Positions 16,423 to 26,611 of a stretch of 64,000 bases of DNA are shown here, piece by piece; position 1 is the first letter of the stretch, and each line of letters starts with the position of its first letter. The position numbers and the translations under genes are program-made. Where the stretch lies: the NCBI GenBank assembly GCA_044226525.1, contig JBGAGV010000011.1:62001-126000 (forward strand). Reading direction: 5' to 3'. Source of the stretch: VFJQ01 sp044226525 (GTDB taxonomy: Bacteria > Verrucomicrobiota > Verrucomicrobiia > Chthoniobacterales > Chthoniobacteraceae). Under the pieces are notes generated by a model. The model had not been told where the DNA came from, ran no database searches, and saw only the letters and a program-made list of their open reading frames with translations.

Positions 16423-16562
16423 CGTTCCGTCATGTTGCTTCCAGCTTTCGCTTGATCCGATCCCGCGTCTGAAACCTCCGGCCCTTCGCCTGAGGATTAG
16501 CTGGTTTCGCGGCCCGCGCCGCGAATCGATCACCCGAATCCCCATTTCTTTTTCCTGGAGTC

Positions 16563-17873
16563 ATGAATCCCAAACATGGGCGCGATCACGCGCGCCCACT
16601 GATCCCGGTCACGCCGGTGGTCTTAAATGGTGGCGCTTGGGCAGCCTGCCATATTCGCAGTAATTGCCTCCGACAGCACTGCCATGCCTTGGCCACAACC
16701 TTCCGCAGACCGGATCTCGCCGGTCTCAAAGCTCGCTGCGCCCGAGTCTTCTTCGTCTTGGAAACTCGCAGCCGCGTGCTGACCGGAATCCATCCGAACG
16801 ACCTGGCCGTCGTCGCCGCAGTGGCGCGGATGGGGGCGTATGCGAACCAATGGGTTCGTGCGCCGGAAGACTGGCACTCCGACCCTCGCCTCGACCCTCA
16901 CGAGCAGTGGGCGGATCTTCTGCGGCATCTGTTCGCCCCGTTTCCTGTCCCGCTTTTTTTTGACCAAGTGTGGGAAATTCGCGGGCCGCTTGAGCATTTC
17001 GAGCGCGACTGCTGGTGCGCCCTCGCACAGGGACGCAGCCTGCGACGGGTGCGTGGATTCCCGCCCAGTGTTTCCCATCGAGTCCTGCATGCCGCGCTGA
17101 CTCGCCATGGATCCACCTCGCGGGTGACGTTCACCCATGCCATCTGGCACGCTCAGCTTGCCGCCTTTCACGCCACGCCCAGCCTGACGGCCGCGGTGAT
17201 GGCAAGCCGGGCTGGTGAAGAACTTACCCAGCACGCCGTCTGGATGCGGCTCGCCGCCAAGTTCGCGGCTGGCGCCGAAGCCGATGCGGCGCAATTTGCC
17301 CTCGTTGCCGATGCCTTGGTGGCTGTTCGTTATCACCGGGGGGCGGCGCAGGTGGAAGCCCTGCTGCGACTGCCGCTCGAAGATCTGATTCGCCACTGCA
17401 CCCGGTTCGTCCTGGAATTACTTGAGCAAAATGGGCATCTACTCACGGAAGCTCAGCTTCTCGAAGCTGAAACGCGCGCCCTTCTCGCCAAAAACGCGGC
17501 GACGAGTTGGAAGCCGCGTTTCGGTGCGGAGCCATTCGTCAGTCGTAAATGTCGCCACGATCCGCGCCCTTGGCGGGTCGAGGAACTGTGTTCGGTCGAT
17601 GCGCTCCGGGCTGAGGGCCAAATCATGTGCCATTGCGTCGGCAGCTACGCGAACCGATGCCGGCTCGGCCAATCCGCCATCTTCAGCCTGCGTCGCACCA
17701 TCGAAAACGACGCAGGCGAGCAGCACATCGCTTCCTACGCCACGATCGAGGTGCATCCCCGGAGCGGAAAAGTGGGCCAAATCCGGACCTGGCGAAATCG
17801 GCCGCCGAACAACACGATCATGAGCATCGTTCACGAATGGGCCACCGCGAAAGGACTGCCGTGGCCATGCTAA
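16563..17873 (+). CDS. PcfJ-like protein
   Basis: A 436-residue protein whose C-terminal ~110 residues carry the PcfJ-like signature: WRVEELCSVDALRAEGQIM, CHCVGSYANRC, IFSLRRT, ATIEVHPRSGKVGQIRTWRNRPP. PcfJ was named from the conjugative plasmid pCF10 of Enterococcus, and similar domains occur widely as orphan chromosomal genes; their biochemical role is unknown. The N-terminal ~300 residues are helical, cysteine- and histidine-containing and unrecognised. No relaxase, coupling protein or other conjugation gene is near, so this does not look like part of a transfer system. The ATG at 16563 follows a GGAG ribosome site (CTGGAGTC). It converges with yacG, ending 10 bp from that gene's stop. Confidence 0.72.
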   Translation: MNPKHGRDHARPLIPVTPVVLNGGAWAACHIRSNCLRQHCHALATTFRRPDLAGLKARCARVFFVLETRSRVLTGIHPNDLAVVAAVARMGAYANQWVRAPEDWHSDPRLDPHEQWADLLRHLFAPFPVPLFFDQVWEIRGPLEHFERDCWCALAQGRSLRRVRGFPPSVSHRVLHAALTRHGSTSRVTFTHAIWHAQLAAFHATPSLTAAVMASRAGEELTQHAVWMRLAAKFAAGAEADAAQFALVADALVAVRYHRGAAQVEALLRLPLEDLIRHCTRFVLELLEQNGHLLTEAQLLEAETRALLAKNAATSWKPRFGAEPFVSRKCRHDPRPWRVEELCSVDALRAEGQIMCHCVGSYANRCRLGQSAIFSLRRTIENDAGEQHIASYATIEVHPRSGKVGQIRTWRNRPPNNTIMSIVHEWATAKGLPWPC

Positions 17874-17883
17874 ATGGGAACGA

Positions 17884-18099
17884 TCACTCCGGGCGATCCA
17901 GCCGTTCGCCACCTTCCAGTTCCTCGAACTCCACGAAATGGTCCGGGCGCAGCGGTTCACTCACGCGGTATTCCTCGCCAAGCCATTTGCCGAGATCGAT
18001 CATCTTGCACCGGTCCGAACAGAATGGCCCGAGCGGCTCGGTGAAGAACTCGGTCTCCTTGCCGCAGGTGGCGCAGCGAATTTTTCGCGAAGACTTCAC
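17884..18099 (-). CDS. yacG: YacG-type DNA gyrase inhibitor (zinc-binding)
   Basis: A 71-residue protein with the complete YacG pattern: CATCGKETEF (first zinc knuckle), FCSDRCKMIDLGKWLGEEY (second pair of cysteines plus the DLG.WL.EEY motif). YacG binds one zinc through these four cysteines; the E. coli protein binds GyrB and blocks DNA binding by gyrase. The C-terminal acidic tail (DHFVEFEELEGGERLDRPE) is usual for the family. The start is a GTG at 18099, overlapping the stop of the upstream archaemetzincin gene by 4 nt (GTGA), so translation is probably coupled. It is the last gene of the pyrR-led operon. Confidence 0.92.
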   Translation of the reverse strand: MKSSRKIRCATCGKETEFFTEPLGPFCSDRCKMIDLGKWLGEEYRVSEPLRPDHFVEFEELEGGERLDRPE

Positions 18100-18980
18100 G
18101 GCTTGATCTTAAATGCGTTGAGGTAAGCCGTCCACTCACGGGCTTCGCGCTCCAACCCTTTGCGGCTGGCAAAATCCACGAGCGCTTCATAGCGCTTCAC
18201 CGGGTCCATTTTGCACGCCCACCAGATTTTCTGTTCGCACTCGGAACAAAAAGCCACGCGGCCCCGGTCGGTTTCGTCGAGACCGTTTCTCCCGTTCATG
18301 CCGCAGGAAAAAGCCGTGCAATGGGCGAGACCCAAAAGGTGCCCTGTTTCATGCGTGGCCGTGGCGACCGTGCGGCGGAGCGTTTCCGGGTAGTTTTCCA
18401 CCGGGTCGCCAAACCGCGACAGCGACCACACCCCGACGCGATCATACGATGACGCTCTCCCGAACACGTAGTGCCAGCCATCGCCGACCCACAATTCGCA
18501 TCTGGTCAGCGCGAGCACGGCGATCGCATCTTTGGGCCGTCGCGGTTTCACGACATCGTAGAGGACGTAGTCGGCCATGAGCTGTTCCCCGGTCCGAAAT
18601 GATTCACGCCGGATGCCGGGCGGGAAAAGACTGATCGGGAGGGCCTCCAGAGTTTTGATCGGCACCCCGAAGAAATAACCCATGATTTCCATGGTGTCGG
18701 CCAGCAGCTCTTCATCCGCCTTTTCGAAGGTCCCGATTGGTTGAATATAGATCGTGGTGCGCTGATTGGTGGGCCGATTGGGATTGAACGAGATGTAGCG
18801 ATCGAAGGTCTGCCCACCTTCGTAGTGCTCCGCCAGCCAGTCACCCGGTTCAGGTGGGGCGAGCTTGGCCTGCAAAGGGAGCAGCTTTCTTCCCGCCGCG
18901 CGAATGGCGAGGACGTTCTGGCCGGTCACTGCCTGGCTGGTCGCCAGGACCGCAAGCAAGGCCAGGATGAACCGCCGCAT
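18096..18980 (-). CDS. Archaemetzincin (M54-family zinc metalloprotease)
   Basis: A 294-residue protein with a signal peptide (MRRFILALLAVLATSQAVTG), so it is exported. The active site is HETGHLLGLAHC, with His210, Glu211, His214 and His220, which is the HExxHxxGxxHC motif of archaemetzincins. The characteristic cysteine pattern continues with FSCGMNG and CSECEQ, which bind the structural second zinc. The methionine in CGMN is the metzincin Met-turn. Archaemetzincins are thought to be peptidases, but natural substrates are unknown; most bacterial members are cytoplasmic, so the leader peptide here is notable. The gene begins 6 bp after pyrC ends and overlaps yacG by 4 nt, so it sits in the middle of a pyrimidine operon. 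Confidence 0.92.
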   Translation of the reverse strand: MRRFILALLAVLATSQAVTGQNVLAIRAAGRKLLPLQAKLAPPEPGDWLAEHYEGGQTFDRYISFNPNRPTNQRTTIYIQPIGTFEKADEELLADTMEIMGYFFGVPIKTLEALPISLFPPGIRRESFRTGEQLMADYVLYDVVKPRRPKDAIAVLALTRCELWVGDGWHYVFGRASSYDRVGVWSLSRFGDPVENYPETLRRTVATATHETGHLLGLAHCTAFSCGMNGRNGLDETDRGRVAFCSECEQKIWWACKMDPVKRYEALVDFASRKGLEREAREWTAYLNAFKIKP

Positions 18981-18986
18981 GGTTTC

Positions 18987-20273
18987 CTATCCGAGCGACC
19001 ACACCGTCTTTCCGCCGACGATGGTGCGGATGGCGCGGCCTTTGAGCTGCCAGCCGTGGAAGGGGGTGTTGCGGCTCCGGCTGAAGCTCTGCTCTTTGTC
19101 CACGGTCCATTCGAGATCGGGGTCGAGGATGGTGACATCGGCGATGGCGCCGGCGCTGAGCGTGCCGCGGTCGAGGCCGAGCAGCTTCGCTGGGTTCTCG
19201 GTGTAGAGCTGGATGAGGCGCGGGAGGTCGATGGCCTTGCGCTGGTGGACGAGGATGTCCAGGAAGAGGCCGAGCTCGGTTTCGAGACCGAGGATGCCGA
19301 AAGGCGCCTGGTCGAACTCGACTTCTTTTTCAAAACCGCAGTGCGGGGCGTGGTCGCTGGCGAGGATGGTGATGGTGCCATCGGCGATGCCTTCGACGAG
19401 CGCATCCACGTGCTCCTGTGAGCGGAGCGGCGGGTTCATCTTGAAGTTCGTGTCGTAACCGCGAATCGACTCATCGGTGAGGGCGATGTGGTGCGGGCAG
19501 ATTTCGCCGCTGAGGCGGATGCCGCGGGCACGCGCTTCGCGGAGAATGCGCACGCTGCCGGCTGCGCTGAGGTGCTGGCAATGGATCGCGGTGCCGGTGA
19601 GTTCGGCGAGCTGAGCGTTGCGCGAGACGATGATTTCTTCGCCGATCGCGGGCCAGCCGGGCAGGCCGAGCGCGGTGCTGACGGCGCCTTCATGCATCAC
19701 GCCTTTGCCGACGAGATTGTAGTCCTGGCAATGGTCCATGACCACGAGGTCGAACATGCCGGCGTATTCGAGCGCGCGGCGCATCAGCTCATGGTTCTGC
19801 ACGCACTTGCCGTCGTCGGTGATCGCCACCACGCCTGCTTTTTTGAGCGCGCCAATTGGAGCGAGTTCTTCGCCGGAGATGGCTTTGGTGATCGCGCCGG
19901 TGACGAAGACGTTCACGCAACCTTCCGCCGCCGCCTTGTCCTGCACCCACGCGACGACGCTGGGGCTGTCGATGGACGGCGAAGTATTCGGCATGCACAC
20001 GACGGTGGTGAAACCGCCGGCAGCGGCGGCCTTGGTGCCGCTGGCGATGGTTTCCTTCGCGGACTGCCCCGGCTCGCGGAGATGGACGTGGAGATCGATG
20101 AGACCGGGGGCGATCACCTTCCCGGTGCAATCGATCTCGGTGATTTGGGATTTGGGATTTGGGATTTCGGATTTCGCCGCGATCCGCCCGTCTTCGATTA
20201 GTAAATCGCCGATCTCATCGCGGCGATTCGCGGGATCAACGATGCGGCCGTTTTTGAGGAGAGTGGCACTCAT
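18987..20273 (-). CDS. pyrC: Dihydroorotase
   Basis: A 428-residue class I dihydroorotase, which cyclises N-carbamoyl-aspartate to dihydroorotate, the third step of UMP synthesis. Metal-site motifs are present: LIDLHVHLREPG (HxH plus Arg), VMDHCQD, HCQHLSA and ASDHAPH (catalytic Asp). The lysine in VTGAITKA or the following segment would be the carbamylated bridge; I cannot fix it by eye. Because the catalytic residues are intact, this is the active form and not the inactive PyrX-like partner of aspartate carbamoyltransferase. Near the N-terminus, residues KSEIPNPKSQIT come from a tandem 7-bp repeat (see separate entry). The ATG overlaps the pyrB stop by 4 nt, indicating coupled translation. 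Confidence 0.96.
   Translation of the reverse strand: MSATLLKNGRIVDPANRRDEIGDLLIEDGRIAAKSEIPNPKSQITEIDCTGKVIAPGLIDLHVHLREPGQSAKETIASGTKAAAAGGFTTVVCMPNTSPSIDSPSVVAWVQDKAAAEGCVNVFVTGAITKAISGEELAPIGALKKAGVVAITDDGKCVQNHELMRRALEYAGMFDLVVMDHCQDYNLVGKGVMHEGAVSTALGLPGWPAIGEEIIVSRNAQLAELTGTAIHCQHLSAAGSVRILREARARGIRLSGEICPHHIALTDESIRGYDTNFKMNPPLRSQEHVDALVEGIADGTITILASDHAPHCGFEKEVEFDQAPFGILGLETELGLFLDILVHQRKAIDLPRLIQLYTENPAKLLGLDRGTLSAGAIADVTILDPDLEWTVDKEQSFSRSRNTPFHGWQLKGRAIRTIVGGKTVWSLG
20142..20176. repeat. Heptanucleotide tandem repeat inside pyrC
   Basis: Five tandem 7-mers lie within the coding sequence on the plus strand: GATTTGG three times, then GATTTCG twice. On the coding strand they give the peptide SEIPNPKSQI between two conserved beta-strands. 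Seven is not a multiple of three, so gain or loss of one unit would shift the reading frame; only a change of three units would be tolerated. Confidence 0.9.
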
Positions 20274-21196
20274 GAAGGTCGGACTCCGGCGCAGAGGTAG
20301 AGGACGGCCATGCGGACGGCGAGGCCGTTGGTGACCTGATCGAGGATGACGGAGCGGCCGCTGTCGGCGACGTCGCTGTCGATCTCGACGCCGCGATTGA
20401 TCGGGCCGGGGTGCATGATGAGGGCGTCGGGTTTGAGGCGTTCGGCGCGGGCTTTGGTGAGGCCGAAGAGCGAGGTGTATTCGCCGAGGCTCGGGAAATA
20501 TTCCTTTCGCTGCCGCTCGTGCTGAATGCGGAGGAGGTTCACCACGTCGGCCTCGGGCAGGACGGAATCGATGTCGTGCGTCACTTGCACGCCGAGCGAT
20601 TCGAAGGTGCGCGGGACGAGCGTGGTCGGCCCGCAGAGGGTGACCTTGGCGCCGAGCTTCACGAGGGCGTAGATGTTCGACCGGGCGACGCGACTGAAGA
20701 GGATATCGCCGATGATGACGACGTGCAGCCCGGCGATGCTTCCTTTGCGCTCGCGGATGGTGAAGGTATCGAGCAGCGCCTGGGTGGGATGCTCGTGCGC
20801 CCCGTCGCCAGCGTTGATGATGCTGGAGTCGAGCCGCTCGGCCAGGAACTGCGAGGCGCCCGCGCTGCTGTGGCGCAACACGATCATGTCCGCGTGGAGC
20901 GCTTGCAGATTGAGCGCGGTGTCCTTCAGTGTCTCGCCTTTGGTGAGGCTGGAGGTCGAGGCGCTCATGTTGATGACATCGGCGCTGAGGCGGAAGGCGG
21001 CGAGTTCGAAGGAGACGCGGGTGCGCGTGCTCGGCTCGACGAAGAAATTCACGAGCGTCTTGCCGCGCAGGGCGGGCACCTTCTTAATTTCGCGGGAACC
21101 GACATCCTTGAAGGCGCTGGCGGTGTCGAGGATGTGCTCGATCTCCGCGGCGCTGAGGTTTTCGAGGCCGGTAAGGTCTTTGCGGGTCCAGTTCAT
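20270..21196 (-). CDS. pyrB: Aspartate carbamoyltransferase catalytic subunit
   Basis: A 308-residue catalytic chain, which joins carbamoyl phosphate and aspartate in the second step of UMP synthesis. The carbamoyl-phosphate loop STRTRVSFE, the HPTQALLD motif and LMHPGPINRG (C-terminal PGPxNRG) are all intact. The length matches the usual ~310 residues. No regulatory subunit gene (pyrI) is present; in this operon type, control is by PyrR. Its start codon overlaps the pyrR stop and its stop overlaps the pyrC start (4 nt each), so pyrR, pyrB and pyrC are likely translated as a coupled unit. Confidence 0.97.
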   Translation of the reverse strand: MNWTRKDLTGLENLSAAEIEHILDTASAFKDVGSREIKKVPALRGKTLVNFFVEPSTRTRVSFELAAFRLSADVINMSASTSSLTKGETLKDTALNLQALHADMIVLRHSSAGASQFLAERLDSSIINAGDGAHEHPTQALLDTFTIRERKGSIAGLHVVIIGDILFSRVARSNIYALVKLGAKVTLCGPTTLVPRTFESLGVQVTHDIDSVLPEADVVNLLRIQHERQRKEYFPSLGEYTSLFGLTKARAERLKPDALIMHPGPINRGVEIDSDVADSGRSVILDQVTNGLAVRMAVLYLCAGVRPS

Positions 21197-21762
21197 GGCT
21201 GGCTGATCCAGACGGAATCGGGGATGCCATCGACCGCTTCAAAGCGCACATGCACTTTCTGCGGAAGGGCGGTGGGAAGGTTTTTGCCGACGTAATCGGC
21301 GCGGATGGGCAGCTCGCGGTGGCCGCGATCGACGAGGACGGCGTATTGAATGCGCGCGGGGCGGCCGTAGGCGGAGATCGTCTCCATGGCCGCCCGGCAG
21401 GTGCGGCCGGAGAAAAGCACGTCGTCGGTCAGGACGATGGTCTGGTCGGTTAGGTCGAGCGGCAGCTCGGTGCGGGCGACCCGGGGTGGGATGCGATGCC
21501 GGTGAAGGTCATCGCGATGCATGGAGACATCGACGACCCCGGCAAAGACCCGCACTTTTTCGACCTGCTCGATGAAAGCGGCGAGCCGCTGGGCGATCTG
21601 AATTCCCCGCTGGGGAATGCCGACGAGGGCGACCTTGGAGAGGTCGGGATTGCGCTCAATGATTTCGTGCGCGAGGCGCTTGAGACAGCGCTCGATGGCG
21701 GCGCTGTCGAGAACCAGCGTCGCGTCCGGGGGAAGCGATGAAGGAGGTGGATTGGGATTCAT
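21193..21762 (-). CDS. pyrR: Bifunctional PyrR: pyr-operon RNA-binding regulator and uracil phosphoribosyltransferase
   Basis: A 189-residue PyrR. The PRPP-binding motif VLTDDVLFSGRTCRAAME is typical, VALVGIPQRGIQIAQRL is the phosphate-loop region, and PIRADYVGKNLPT is the family's C-terminal hallmark. PyrR binds a conserved RNA hairpin in pyr mRNA when UMP is abundant. It also has weak uracil phosphoribosyltransferase activity. The N-terminal ~15 residues are a proline-rich extension. A hairpin matching the PyrR-binding loop consensus lies 8 nt upstream of this start codon, so it probably represses its own translation and, through 4-nt overlaps, that of pyrB and pyrC. Confidence 0.96.
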   Translation of the reverse strand: MNPNPPPSSLPPDATLVLDSAAIERCLKRLAHEIIERNPDLSKVALVGIPQRGIQIAQRLAAFIEQVEKVRVFAGVVDVSMHRDDLHRHRIPPRVARTELPLDLTDQTIVLTDDVLFSGRTCRAAMETISAYGRPARIQYAVLVDRGHRELPIRADYVGKNLPTALPQKVHVRFEAVDGIPDSVWISQP

Positions 21763-21798
21763 GCAGCCTTGGCGGTCTCACGGGACCGCCGTTAAAGG
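21763..21798 (-). promoter_or_regulatory. PyrR-binding RNA hairpin over the pyrR ribosome-binding region
   Basis: Read as RNA on the minus strand, 21790-21771 gives GGCGGUCCCGUGAGACCGCC, a perfect 7-bp stem with loop CCGUGA. It contains UCCCGUGAG, matching the UCCNGNGAG core of the PyrR-binding loop (consensus ARUCCNGNGAGGYU). Directly after the stem is AAGG (21770-21767), the likely Shine-Dalgarno sequence, and then the ATG at 21762. CCUU just 5' of the stem (21797-21794) could pair with AAGG and hide it. There is no T-run or alternative terminator, so translational repression, as described for mycobacterial PyrR, is more likely than attenuation. Confidence 0.85.
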
Positions 21799-21825
21799 TG
21801 CTCGGGGTTTGACCTTACCCAGCCA

Positions 21826-22035
21826 TCAGTTGGTTCGGTCCGGCTGGCGCTGCTGGCGCCAGGCACTGCGGTGTTTGACGATCCAATCGAGCAGCGCTTT
21901 TTCGAAGCCGATGTCGTGACCGGCTTTTTCGCTCTCGATCCATTTGTGGCGCAAGATTTCCTCACGCTCGGCCAGGAACTCCTTATAGAGGAGCGACTCC
22001 TTCACGAAGTCCGGGGATAGATCGGAAGTGGTCAT
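21826..22035 (-). CDS. Small conserved hypothetical protein (69 residues)
   Basis: A short charged protein (FVKESLLYKEFLAEREEILRHKWIESEKAGHDIGFEKALLDWIVKHRSAWR). I have seen closely similar short proteins widely in environmental bacteria, often annotated only as hypothetical or DUF4032-like. It is mainly helical with no metal or nucleotide motif. It lies 63 bp upstream of pyrR on the same strand, with the PyrR hairpin in the gap, and may be the first gene of the pyr operon. Its start is divergent from gcvP. Function unknown. Confidence 0.65.
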   Translation of the reverse strand: MTTSDLSPDFVKESLLYKEFLAEREEILRHKWIESEKAGHDIGFEKALLDWIVKHRSAWRQQRQPDRTN

Positions 22036-22036
22036 A

Positions 22037-22064
22037 ATTGGTTGGTTGGTTGGCGGGCTATAAT
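22037..22064 (+). promoter_or_regulatory. TTGG tandem repeat and perfect -10 box between the divergent pyr operon and gcvP
   Basis: Four TTGG tetramers (22038-22053) precede a perfect TATAAT (22059-22064) on the plus strand. TTGGTT at 22038-22043 could serve as a weak -35, although the spacing is short at 15 bp. Transcription would give gcvP a leader of about 115 nt. That leader has a near-repeat of GAAACCACT (around 22120 and 22143) but no glycine-riboswitch motif that I can find. Confidence 0.45.
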
Positions 22065-22184
22065 GTTGAGAAAAGAAGGCGAAACGTCAACGGCGGGATG
22101 CAAAAGCTCGGGTTGACCCGGAAACCACTCGGAAACGATTGCGAAACCACTTGCCCCACCCGCCTGCGTTTCTAGCCTGAGAGG

Positions 22185-25085
<2,901 letters not shown>

Positions 25086-25116
25086 AGCGTTCGGGATCGT
25101 TCCAGACCAGGTGCTG

Positions 25117-25286
25117 AGGCCTGAAGGGCCTCGACAAGCCAGCCCAGGGCAACGCCCTGGGTCCAACCGTCCCATACGGTTCCGCCCTGAAGGGGCGGGA
25201 CAGACGAGCCAGAGCGATGTCGGGCCCCGTCGGGGCTGAGCCCGTGGGGTGTAATCGTTCCCGGGGCGTTGCCCTGGGCTGGCTTG
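25117..25286. repeat. Compound inverted-repeat element after gcvP
   Basis: The 262-bp gap after gcvP is filled with palindromes. A 23-nt sequence at 25135-25157 recurs as an exact reverse complement at 25264-25286. The first arm and its edge contain a hairpin CCCAGGGC-AAC-GCCCTGGG (25143-25161). Between the arms are CCGCCC-TGAAG-GGGCGG (25182-25198) and GC-rich stems around 25216-25245. GAGGCC-TGAA-GGGCCTC (25116-25132) lies just outside. I find no open reading frame that looks real. The same kind of element (CCTGAAAGGG, CCCTGGGCTGG) fills 54.2-54.7 kb. Confidence 0.85.
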
Positions 25287-25347
25287 TCACGGCCCCTTGG
25301 GCCGATGAAACGGATTCTTCGAGTGGCGTTCGTTCCTCTCAACCGCC

Positions 25348-25767
25348 CTAAACGTGACCGCTCGGTGGATGTCTGCCGAGCGCACTCTCGAAGGAACGAA
25401 TGATCAAATGCTCGGGGCTGTTGAGAGCGAGCGCTTCGATCGTCGCGCGCCCGCTCGCACTGATCCCGATCACCTCGCAGCCGGACCATCGAAAATGATG
25501 ATTCCATTGCTCGACGCGAGGATTGAAGAGCCGCGCCGACCGACCGGTCTTCACATCGCGCGCCGTCTGCCTTGCTCCCTTGCGCAGCGAACAATGAATG
25601 CAAGCGAGCGCAAGATTCGCGAACACGGTCGCACCTCCAGCCACAACCGGAACGACATGATCCATATGAAAAGTAGCCGCCTGTCCGAGTTGCGACAATC
25701 CGCAGTATTCGCAGCGGTTCCGCGCGCGCACTTTCACCCGCCGACGCAAATCAGCGGGAATAGCCAC
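25348..25767 (-). CDS. HNH endonuclease
   Basis: A 139-residue protein with a complete HNH nuclease core. The zinc cysteines are CEYCG and CIHC, and the catalytic segment is HMDHVVPVVAGGATVFANLALAC (His-Asp-His, then Asn). Such small stand-alone HNH proteins are metal-dependent nucleases found in many bacteria; roles range from mobile-element homing to stress or defence, and none can be assigned here. It starts 3 bp after the end of a 73-residue gene on the same strand, so the two are almost certainly co-transcribed. The C-terminal ~50 residues (IGISASGRATIEALALNSPEHL) are usual for this subgroup. Confidence 0.88.
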   Translation of the reverse strand: MAIPADLRRRVKVRARNRCEYCGLSQLGQAATFHMDHVVPVVAGGATVFANLALACIHCSLRKGARQTARDVKTGRSARLFNPRVEQWNHHFRWSGCEVIGISASGRATIEALALNSPEHLIIRSFESALGRHPPSGHV

Positions 25768-25770
25768 CGC

Positions 25771-25992
25771 CTACAACTTCGCAGCTTTGACCTGCGCCCC
25801 AAGTTTCAGGATGGACAGTGTGCTCGCCAGTTGCGCCAGGCCTTCGGCCTCCTTTTTCTCGGCTGGCGACAGCCTGCCTTTGCGGCCCTGCTCATCGAGG
25901 AGAAAGTGTAGCCGGTCATCCAGCGCCTTCGGAAAACGCAGCTTCGCCAGCTTTGCGGGCATCAGCACGGTGAGTTGAACGGTCTCGTTCAT
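25771..25992 (-). CDS. Small unknown protein paired with the HNH nuclease
   Basis: A 73-residue protein (MNETVQLTVLMPAKLAKLRFPKALDDRLHFLLDEQGRKGRLSPAEKKEAEGLAQLAST...). It begins with a short beta-like stretch and continues as charged helices. The arrangement (small helical protein immediately followed by a nuclease, 3-bp gap) resembles antitoxin-toxin pairs, but proteins like this also accompany HNH genes widely without proven antitoxin function. I do not recognise the family securely. Confidence 0.65.
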   Translation of the reverse strand: MNETVQLTVLMPAKLAKLRFPKALDDRLHFLLDEQGRKGRLSPAEKKEAEGLAQLASTLSILKLGAQVKAAKL

Positions 25993-26086
25993 CGCAGTGG
26001 CAGACTAGTGGGAGCGAGATTGGACTGCAAGGCGCTTGGAAGAGGAAAGTCTTCCCACCCGATCCTGCGCAGGAGGAGAGCCCGGC

Positions 26087-26365
26087 TCAGTTCGACGAAT
26101 CCACCGTCTCCGTCGCGATCGCTTCCAGCCAGCGGGCTTTCAGTTCGTGCGGGGTCAGGGTGCCAAAGTAGGGCCGCATCGGTTCTTCGTGCAGATGATT
26201 GAGGAAAGCCGTGATCCGTCGCACCGCATCGGAGGGGAGGGCGACATTCCGTAGTCGCGCGGATCTCTCCCCCGTAGCGCTCACGAGGTCGGCGAGCAAT
26301 CCGGGCGAGTCTTCCAACGCGTGCGTCAGAGCGGAGTAGAGGTCGTCGCGGAGAGAGAAAATCAT
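26087..26365 (-). CDS. Unknown protein of about 92 residues
   Basis: Starting at the ATG at 26365 gives MIFSLRDDLYSALTHALED, ending in RWLEAIATETVDSSN. It is helical, with no motif I recognise. The frame stays open upstream to 26560 (157 codons), but that part is AT-richer, reads as unlikely protein and contains TATTAT/TATAGA promoter-like sequence on the minus strand (around 26425-26433). I therefore prefer the internal start. The spacer 25993-26086 contains nothing recognised. Confidence 0.5.
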   Translation of the reverse strand: MIFSLRDDLYSALTHALEDSPGLLADLVSATGERSARLRNVALPSDAVRRITAFLNHLHEEPMRPYFGTLTPHELKARWLEAIATETVDSSN

Positions 26366-26611
26366 GCGCGTCTGTTGGTGCTCTTCTTCGCGATTTTCGT
26401 CAATGCGGACAAACCCCTGTCTATAATAGGCAAAATTACCAGTTGTCTCTGAAAGTCTGCAAAAAGCCAGAGCCTCTGGGTGGCGGAAAGCACGCCAAAG
26501 GGATGGGGAACCCCACGTGTCCCGGCGGTGAATACGGGATAATCCGGACATGCTCTTCATGACACGGTTGACGTCTCTTGCGTCCGTCGAAAACCGCCCC
26601 TATGGGGACAC

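Noticed and set aside
16563..17873. Conjugative or integrative element around the PcfJ-like gene
   Set aside because: No relaxase, integrase, coupling protein or attachment-site duplication is visible; both flanks are housekeeping genes.
22065..22184. Glycine riboswitch before gcvP
   Set aside because: The leader is long enough, but I cannot find the conserved glycine-aptamer core sequences; only a GAAACCACT near-repeat is visible.
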